In this document: piece after piece, positions 59,860 to 64,000 of the stretch | Numbering within the stretch: the stretch's first letter is position 1 | How the letters are laid out: each line of letters opens with the position of its first letter | Assembly: GCA_040901795.1 (NCBI GenBank) | Contig: JBBDYH010000126.1 | Coordinates: 20,857-84,856 of the forward strand | Direction of reading: 5' to 3' | Length of the DNA: 64,000 bases | Source: JBBDYH01 sp040901795 | GTDB lineage: Bacteria; Planctomycetota; Planctomycetia; Pirellulales; JALHPA01 | The notes under the pieces: model-generated | What the model saw: only the letters and a program-made list of their open reading frames with translations | Told to the model about the DNA's origin: nothing | The model's database searches: none | Made by a program: the position numbers and the translations under genes

Positions 59860-60390
59860 TTGTCCTACGAACAACTCTGGGCCCCTTGGCGGCTGGGTTA
59901 TATCGTCGGCAGTGCACCCAAGGATGCCACGCCCAAGCGCGATTTGAGTTGGCTCGAGGGCGCCGATCACGAATGCTTTCTCTGCCGCTCGGCGGCGGAC
60001 CTGGAAGGCAGCCGCACGCTCACGCCGTGGCATGGCCTCCATGCGATCGTCGTGTTGAACCGTTACCCGTATGCCAACGGCCACTTGCTGGTTGCCCCGC
60101 GCAACCATAAGGCGCGGCTGGATGACGTCTCGACGGAGGAGCACTTGCAGATGATGCAAACGATCACGCGGGTGACTGGCGTCCTGGAGCGGCTGATGAA
60201 CTGCGAAGGATTCAACATCGGCCTCAATGTAGGCAAAGTGGCCGGGGCGGGCGTGCCGGGTCACTTACACTGGCACGTGGTTCCCCGCTGGAGTGGCGAC
60301 ACGAACTTCATGCCGGTGCTGGCGAGCACGAGCGTCATTCCGCAGTCGCTGGAGGCGCTGTTTGCGATGCTGCAGGAGGAGCTCGCGTAG
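59860..60390 (+). CDS. HIT-family nucleotide hydrolase/transferase
   Basis: A 176-aa histidine-triad protein. TTG 59860 (AAGGGA about 9 bases before) gives SYEQLWAPWRLGYIVGSAPK, the usual start of this family; the ATG at 59752 lies in the repeat and is rejected. CFLCRSAADLEG looks like a Cys-x-x-Cys metal site, NGHLLVAPRNHKARLDDVST is the central strand and GVPGHLHWHVVPRWSGD the triad. Likely acts on dinucleoside polyphosphates or adenylated substrates. Confidence 0.9.
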   Translation: MSYEQLWAPWRLGYIVGSAPKDATPKRDLSWLEGADHECFLCRSAADLEGSRTLTPWHGLHAIVVLNRYPYANGHLLVAPRNHKARLDDVSTEEHLQMMQTITRVTGVLERLMNCEGFNIGLNVGKVAGAGVPGHLHWHVVPRWSGDTNFMPVLASTSVIPQSLEALFAMLQEELA

Positions 60391-60406
60391 GATTCATGAA
60401 CGGGGA

Positions 60407-60457
60407 ATTGCAAAATGCAAAGTGAGAATTTCAAATTTGCAATTTGCATTTTGCAAT
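60407..60457. repeat. perfect 15-bp inverted repeat (ATTGCAAAATGCAAA)
   Basis: ATTGCAAAATGCAAA (60407-60421) and its exact complement (60443-60457) are 21 bases apart, just after the HIT gene stop. AT-rich for this genome; could be a terminator-like structure. The dGTPase-like gene begins 34 bases later. Confidence 0.8.
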
Positions 60458-60491
60458 GTCCTTCCGTCTTAGGTCGTTCGTGTTGCGCAGG

Positions 60492-61655
60492 ATGACAGCG
60501 CCGCTATACAATGACAAAGTGACCGCTCCTTCGGGCCATTTTGAACCGCTGCCTCCAGCGGCGCGCGAGGCGATTCTGCTGGCGCCGTATGCCATGCGCA
60601 GCGCCGATTCGCGCGGACGCAAGCATCCGGAGCCTTCGCACCCGTACCGCGGACCGTTTCAGCGGGACCACGACCGGATCATCCACTGTGCGGCATTTCG
60701 CCGTCTCAGTCAGAAGACGCAAGTGTTCACCGGCCATCAACTGGGCGACTACCACCGCAGTCGGCTGACGCACACTCTGGAGGTCACGTCGATCGCGCGC
60801 ACGCTGGCCCGGGCGCTACGCGTCAACGAAGACCTGGTCGAGGCTTTGGCCTTGCAGCACGATCTGGGGCATCCGCCGTTTGGCCATGCCGGCGAAGACA
60901 CGCTCGACCAGTGCTTGCAAGCGGTGGGTGGTTTTGACCACAACGCGCAGGCATTGCGGATCGTCGAGGAGCTCGAAGCTCGTTATCCCGGTTTCGCGGG
61001 GCTGAATCTTTCGGACGAGGTTCTGGAGGGACAGCGACACCGCGTCGAAAAGTGCGCTCGCACCGGCGCGGCCGGATGCCTGTTGGAAACGCAGATTGTC
61101 GACGCGGCCGACAGCCTGGCCTACGACTCGCACGATCCGGACGACGCGCTGGAGGTCGGCTTGTTGACGTTCGACGAGCTGATGCAGATCCGCATGTGGC
61201 GCGAGGCGGTGCATCGGGTCCGACGACGGTATGCTTCGCTCGACGACAGCGAGCTGCGCCGCGCGACGGTCCACGAGCTGATCGACTGGCAGGTGAATGA
61301 TCTGTACGAGGCCACGATCGCGCGGCTGGCGGCGCATGAATTGCGATCGGCGGACGATGTGCGCCGAACGCCGACGCTCGTCCTGCCGGGCGCTGAACTG
61401 GCGGAGCTGAAGACCGAGTTGGAGCAGTTTCTGCATGAGCGGGTCTACCGGCACGCCGACTTGTTGGCGCTGCGGCAGCGGGCGCAGGAGCGGTTGCAGG
61501 TGTTGTTCGAGCGATACGTTGCACGGACGGAACTGTTGCCAACGACGTTCCAAGCGCGGATTGCGGTCGATGGCATCGAGCGAACCGTGGGGGACTACCT
61601 GGCCGGCATGACGGACCGGTTTGCGGACCAGGAGTATGAACGAATCCACAATTAG
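60492..61655 (+). CDS. dGTP triphosphohydrolase-like HD-domain protein
   Basis: A 387-aa HD phosphohydrolase of the Dgt-like group. RGPFQRDHDRIIHCAAFRRL then SQKTQVFTGHQLGDYHRSRL, then TLEVTSIARTLARAL, is the family entry. The metal site is ALALQHDLGHPPFGHAGEDT (His-Asp); a second Asp is in QIVDAADSLAYDSHDPDDAL. The C-terminal helical region fits Dgt length. Hydrolyses dNTPs to nucleoside and triphosphate in known members. ATG 60492 is the likely start; 60444 lies in the repeat. Confidence 0.9.
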   Translation: MTAPLYNDKVTAPSGHFEPLPPAAREAILLAPYAMRSADSRGRKHPEPSHPYRGPFQRDHDRIIHCAAFRRLSQKTQVFTGHQLGDYHRSRLTHTLEVTSIARTLARALRVNEDLVEALALQHDLGHPPFGHAGEDTLDQCLQAVGGFDHNAQALRIVEELEARYPGFAGLNLSDEVLEGQRHRVEKCARTGAAGCLLETQIVDAADSLAYDSHDPDDALEVGLLTFDELMQIRMWREAVHRVRRRYASLDDSELRRATVHELIDWQVNDLYEATIARLAAHELRSADDVRRTPTLVLPGAELAELKTELEQFLHERVYRHADLLALRQRAQERLQVLFERYVARTELLPTTFQARIAVDGIERTVGDYLAGMTDRFADQEYERIHN

Positions 61656-61714
61656 CCGGGTCGCCGCGGCGACCTAGCGTTCGGTTCCTTGCTGCGGCGC
61701 GTAGAAGCTTACGG

Positions 61715-61844
61715 CACAAAGAACACAGATAGCCACAGATGCAAACAGATAAACACAGATGCGGCGAGCCAAACGTTGCTGGCGTCAAAACGAGCATCTG
61801 TGGCCATCTGACCCTATTTGTGTGCATCTGTGTTCCTTGCCGTC
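61715..61844. repeat. CACAGATGCAAACAG-type inverted repeat
   Basis: GAACACAGATAGCCACAGATGC and AAACAGATAAACACAGATGC on the left; GAGCATCTGTGGCCATCTG and GTGCATCTGTGTTCC on the right. Same family as 13225-13320. It separates the dGTPase-like gene from the glycosyltransferase remnant. Confidence 0.85.
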
Positions 61845-61850
61845 GACGGG

Positions 61851-62357
61851 TCAGGCGTCGGTCGTCAGGAGCGGTTGGCTGTGGAGGTTCATAGCCATCG
61901 GTTGCGGACGCCAGTTTCGCCAGCGATAGAGGGTTTTGATGGCGGTCCAGCCGTCGCGCCAGCGGATCTTTTTGCCGGCGGCGGTGGCGCGCGGGTGGTA
62001 GCTGATCGGCACTTCGCGGATGCGCAAACCCATCCGACAGGCCTTGGCGGTGACCTCGGGGCAGAACTCGAACCGCTCGGATTCAAGGTCCATCGCCCGC
62101 AGATCGGCAGTGCGAAAGACCTTGTAGCAGGTCGCTTCGTCGGTGATGCGGACGCCATAAAGCCAGCGGACGATGCGGTTAAGCAGCCGGACACCTACAC
62201 TACAAACCGACCAGCGATTTACAGAAGCACGCGAAGGAAACGAAGCAGCGCAGGGCGCCATTTGGCGGCCTTCGTTAGCTTCGTTGCCTTCTGTTAATCT
62301 GCCGCATGTTGCCAGATACCGCGAGCCGTAAACCACGTCGGCTTCGCCGGTCAACAA
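61851..62357 (-). pseudogene. C-terminal fragment of a DPM1-like GT2 glycosyltransferase interrupted by a repeat
   Basis: The frame keeps GEADVVYGSRYL and then, after a foreign stretch, LLNRIVRWLYGVRITDEATC, ESERFEFCPEVTAKA and VPISYHPRATAAGKKIRWRD. This is the C-terminal half of a dolichol-phosphate-mannose-synthase-like GT2. The first 90-100 residues, with the nucleotide-sugar motif, are missing: upstream of 62357 the frame is not glycosyltransferase and the 271-aa gene overlaps. Between YGSRYL and the conserved LLNR the sequence GRLTEGNEANEGRQMAPCAA and what follows comes from the repeat at 62217-62302, inserted in frame. A working enzyme is unlikely. Confidence 0.85.
62217..62302. repeat. 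ACAGAAGGCAACGAAG-type inverted repeat inside the glycosyltransferase remnant
   Basis: TTTACAGAAGCACGCGAAGG and AAACGAAGC on the left; CCTTCGTTAGCTTCGTTGCC and TTCTGTTAA on the right. About 86 bp, imperfect. No other copy is seen in the window. It is inside a coding frame and keeps it open. Confidence 0.75.
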
Positions 62358-63166
62358 TTTTGTGGCGCCGTGGGCTCCGGTTTTGGCGGTGCTGACGTGG
62401 GTTTGTCAGCTCCGCGTGGCGCTGGATTCTCCAAATCTCCGTTGAAGGCCGTGGGCAGTTGCTGCCTTATTTGCTGCGATATGGAGTCCTTTTCAGCCGC
62501 CCGCATGCGCAGCCCGATACCCAACAGTGTTTTCATCGAATTGCGCTTTGCCATAACCTCTCTTCGCTGCTCGTCGTCTACCTCCTTAAGTACCTGATTC
62601 AGCTTGTCCTCTAGATCGTCGATTCGCCCGGTTTTCGGATATGCCCAAAGGACGTACGAAACTAGTTGGTCCACGGTGTTCAGCGGAGACTTCACTTCTT
62701 CTGGTCGCCAACGAAAGGCAATGTCCTTCCAGTAAGAACGAGTCAGCATTTTGTCCAGCACTTCTGTCGCCTCGGGAATCCCGCGCCGTGACATGACCGC
62801 TAAGGCATCGAAGATTGCAACGATCGCGTTGCGTTCCTTAGAGCTTAACCCACCCTTAAAGTCGCGGTGAACCGATCGTTCCAAACGAGTTACATCCGAG
62901 GCGTCGCCAATGTAGCCGATGATGCGAAGCGCATTCTCGTGGTACCTGGCTAGCTGCTTGTTATTCACTATCGCGTACAACGACTGCTTTGCGTCAGGGT
63001 TGGCGCGAATATAAAGATGCCAAAGCGTTCCATGCTTGCCAATTTGGAAGACCGCACCAACGGTTTCTGGCACGGTGAGCGTGTCATCCGACGCTGCGAA
63101 TGAACATGCCTTGCTCCACATCACGATGGCCACAGCGCCGACAGCAGTGCAACGAGATAACCACAT
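62351..63166 (-). CDS. secreted hypothetical protein (271 aa)
   Basis: Signal peptide LSRCTAVGAVAIVMWSKACS ending near FAAS. The mature part is helical with HEAT-like spacing (ARYHENALRIIGYIGDASDV, SSKERNAIVAIFDALAVMSR, LNQVLKEVDDEQRREVMAKR) and a Pro-rich tail (PRGADKPTSAPPKPEPTAPQ). No family recognised. It begins 22 bases after the metzincin remnant on the same strand; the pair may once have been one operon. The 3' end overlaps the glycosyltransferase remnant by 7 bases. Confidence 0.75.
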   Translation of the reverse strand: MWLSRCTAVGAVAIVMWSKACSFAASDDTLTVPETVGAVFQIGKHGTLWHLYIRANPDAKQSLYAIVNNKQLARYHENALRIIGYIGDASDVTRLERSVHRDFKGGLSSKERNAIVAIFDALAVMSRRGIPEATEVLDKMLTRSYWKDIAFRWRPEEVKSPLNTVDQLVSYVLWAYPKTGRIDDLEDKLNQVLKEVDDEQRREVMAKRNSMKTLLGIGLRMRAAEKDSISQQIRQQLPTAFNGDLENPAPRGADKPTSAPPKPEPTAPQNC

Positions 63167-63188
63167 GCCCTTGAACTCCGAACTATTA

Positions 63189-63544
63189 TCAATTGTTAAA
63201 ATCGTCAGCTTCGCTTTCTATCAACCTGTTCGTGAGGCTCGCGCTCTCATGCATAATGTTGCGAGTATCGTCGTTATTGTGGCCCAAGCCCCAGTGTGGC
63301 CCACCTCATGGATAAGGGTATCATCTGCGCAGTCGTTCCAATCGAGAATGATTTTGGATCCACAACGGAAGCCAACCGCGCCCTCCATTTCATCGACAAG
63401 CGTTACATCGTGGTCTCGGTCGGTCCACTCATCGTAATTCCCAGTAAAGAATCCTAGCGTCACGGGGTCAGGCCCCGTCCCAGCCGATTGGAAGGCATTC
63501 CTCGATTTCGCCGAGCGGCATTTGACGGCCGCCGACGAATCCAA
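63189..63544 (-). pseudogene. metzincin-type zinc metalloprotease remnant with a one-base frameshift in the zinc motif
   Basis: Frame 1 gives TLGFFTGNYDEWTDRDHDVT, GAVGFRCGSKIILDWNDCAD and DTLIHEVGHT, then loses sense. Shifting by one base at GGGGCTTGGG (about 63290) gives GLGHNNDDTRNIMHESASLT and ends LIESEADDFNN with TGA at 63189-63191. Together they form the His-Glu-x-x-His-x-x-Gly-x-x-His zinc site and the Met-turn (Asn-Ile-Met-His) of metzincins. One base is missing between the second and third zinc ligands. The 5' end is also damaged: GGGACGGGGCCTGACCCCGTGACG at 63461-63482 is repeat-like. A sequencing error or programmed slip at the G-run cannot be excluded. Confidence 0.75.
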
Positions 63545-63617
63545 AACCTCTCAGCCGGATTGATAATGTGCCAGAGCCCATCAATTCACTGCAACCGGCG
63601 GTCTTGCCGATTGAATC

Positions 63618-64000
63618 TCACTTGTCCTTTCCCAACACGGTCAGTTTCGGGCAAGTCTCCCGCAACCATCGCGCTCCCGCGGTCGTGATATCCGTTCCGG
63701 CTAGATGAACGATCTCGAGCGCCGGCAAGGCGGCCAGCGTCTCGATCGCCGCGTCGGTTATTCTTGTGTTTTCGAGCACCAATCCCCGCAGGGACTTGAG
63801 CTTGCCGATGGTCGGTATGGCTTGGTCAGTGATCCGTTTCCCGCGAATCGTCAATCGCGCGAGCTTGGTCATCTTCGACAATTGGGTCACTCCTTCATCG
63901 TCGATGAGCGTGTGGTCGAGTTCCAGAATCCACAGGTTCGTCAGTTTAGGGATCCCGAAAGAATAACTTGAACAATTCACTTCCGCGGCGAGATGGTGTA
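63618..64000 (-). CDS. leucine-rich-repeat protein, cut by the window edge
   Basis: The C-terminal 127 residues of a protein that runs off the right end; no start is needed inside the window, as the frame is open to base 64000. Four LRR units of the planctomycete/cyanobacterial GALA-like type are visible: LTNLWILELDHTLIDDEGVT, KLARLTIRGKRITDQAIPTI, KSLRGLVLENTRITDAAIET and PALEIVHLAGTDITTAGARW. Each has the Leu spacing and an Ile-Thr-Asp turn. Probably a secreted or signalling protein; the missing N-terminus would show which. Confidence 0.85.
   Translation of the reverse strand, partial: HHLAAEVNCSSYSFGIPKLTNLWILELDHTLIDDEGVTQLSKMTKLARLTIRGKRITDQAIPTIGKLKSLRGLVLENTRITDAAIETLAALPALEIVHLAGTDITTAGARWLRETCPKLTVLGKDK

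Noticed and set aside
1..64000. tRNA, rRNA, tmRNA, SRP RNA or RNase P RNA
   Set aside because: I looked for their conserved sequence words by eye and found none outside coding frames; a dedicated search was not possible.

Overview
The window looks like a chromosomal segment of a GC-rich planctomycete, probably of the Pirellulales type. The evidence is a surface protein opening with the planctomycete extracellular signature (FEVLEQRSLLSA) and ending in dockerin-like repeats, two PEP-CTERM proteins, two DUF1080 proteins, an ECF sigma/anti-sigma pair, and many kinds of dispersed imperfect inverted repeats between genes. No rRNA, tRNA, CRISPR array, intact insertion sequence or prophage was found.

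Layout. 137-7172 (minus strand): a PspA/IM30 protein, an AAA ATPase, a 101-aa protein, a substrate-binding protein fused to an OmpA-like domain, and an ABC permease and ATPase, read as one long cluster. 7540-14759 (plus): rpiB, then the 2-oxoglutarate dehydrogenase genes sucA, sucB and lpdA, separated by repeats and one small ORF. 15005-24547: small membrane proteins, a GspG-like protein, an MddA-type methanethiol methyltransferase, a DUF1080 protein, a HigBA-type toxin-antitoxin pair with a visible promoter/operator, an Mpo1-like protein and two large secreted planctomycete proteins, one with a permuted papain-like domain. 25218-31067 (minus): glnE, a PIN toxin with a candidate antitoxin, miaB and a 57-aa membrane protein. 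31904-36756 (minus): an atypical subtilase, a PEP-CTERM protein and a ParB-like DNA-binding protein. 37150-40452: def-fmt and a degenerate GGDEF protein. 40467-45342 (minus): a regulatory-domain protein, then trypsin-like protease, ECF sigma factor and membrane anti-sigma candidate, the last three joined by ATGA overlaps. 45532-48084: a possible structured RNA with a seven-codon ORF and strong terminator, a DUF1080 protein and a PEP-CTERM protein. 48399-52870 (minus): an ABC-2 exporter with a coupled TPR-like membrane protein.

53290-54603 holds the clearest unusual system: a HigB-like toxin, an XRE antitoxin with a C-terminal tail and a SecB-like chaperone, which is the architecture of a toxin-antitoxin-chaperone (TAC) module. 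54998-59642 carries a GT4 glycosyltransferase, WecD- and WecE-like enzymes for an amino-deoxysugar and a polyprenyl-type GT2, followed by a HIT protein and a dGTPase-like protein. The right end (61851-64000) is decayed: a glycosyltransferase fragment with a repeat inserted in frame, a metzincin protease remnant with a one-base frameshift across its zinc motif, and a leucine-rich-repeat protein cut by the window edge.

All calls come from reading the sequence; no database search was run. Starts were moved inward from the longest frames where Shine-Dalgarno sequences, signal peptides or family N-termini pointed to a shorter protein.
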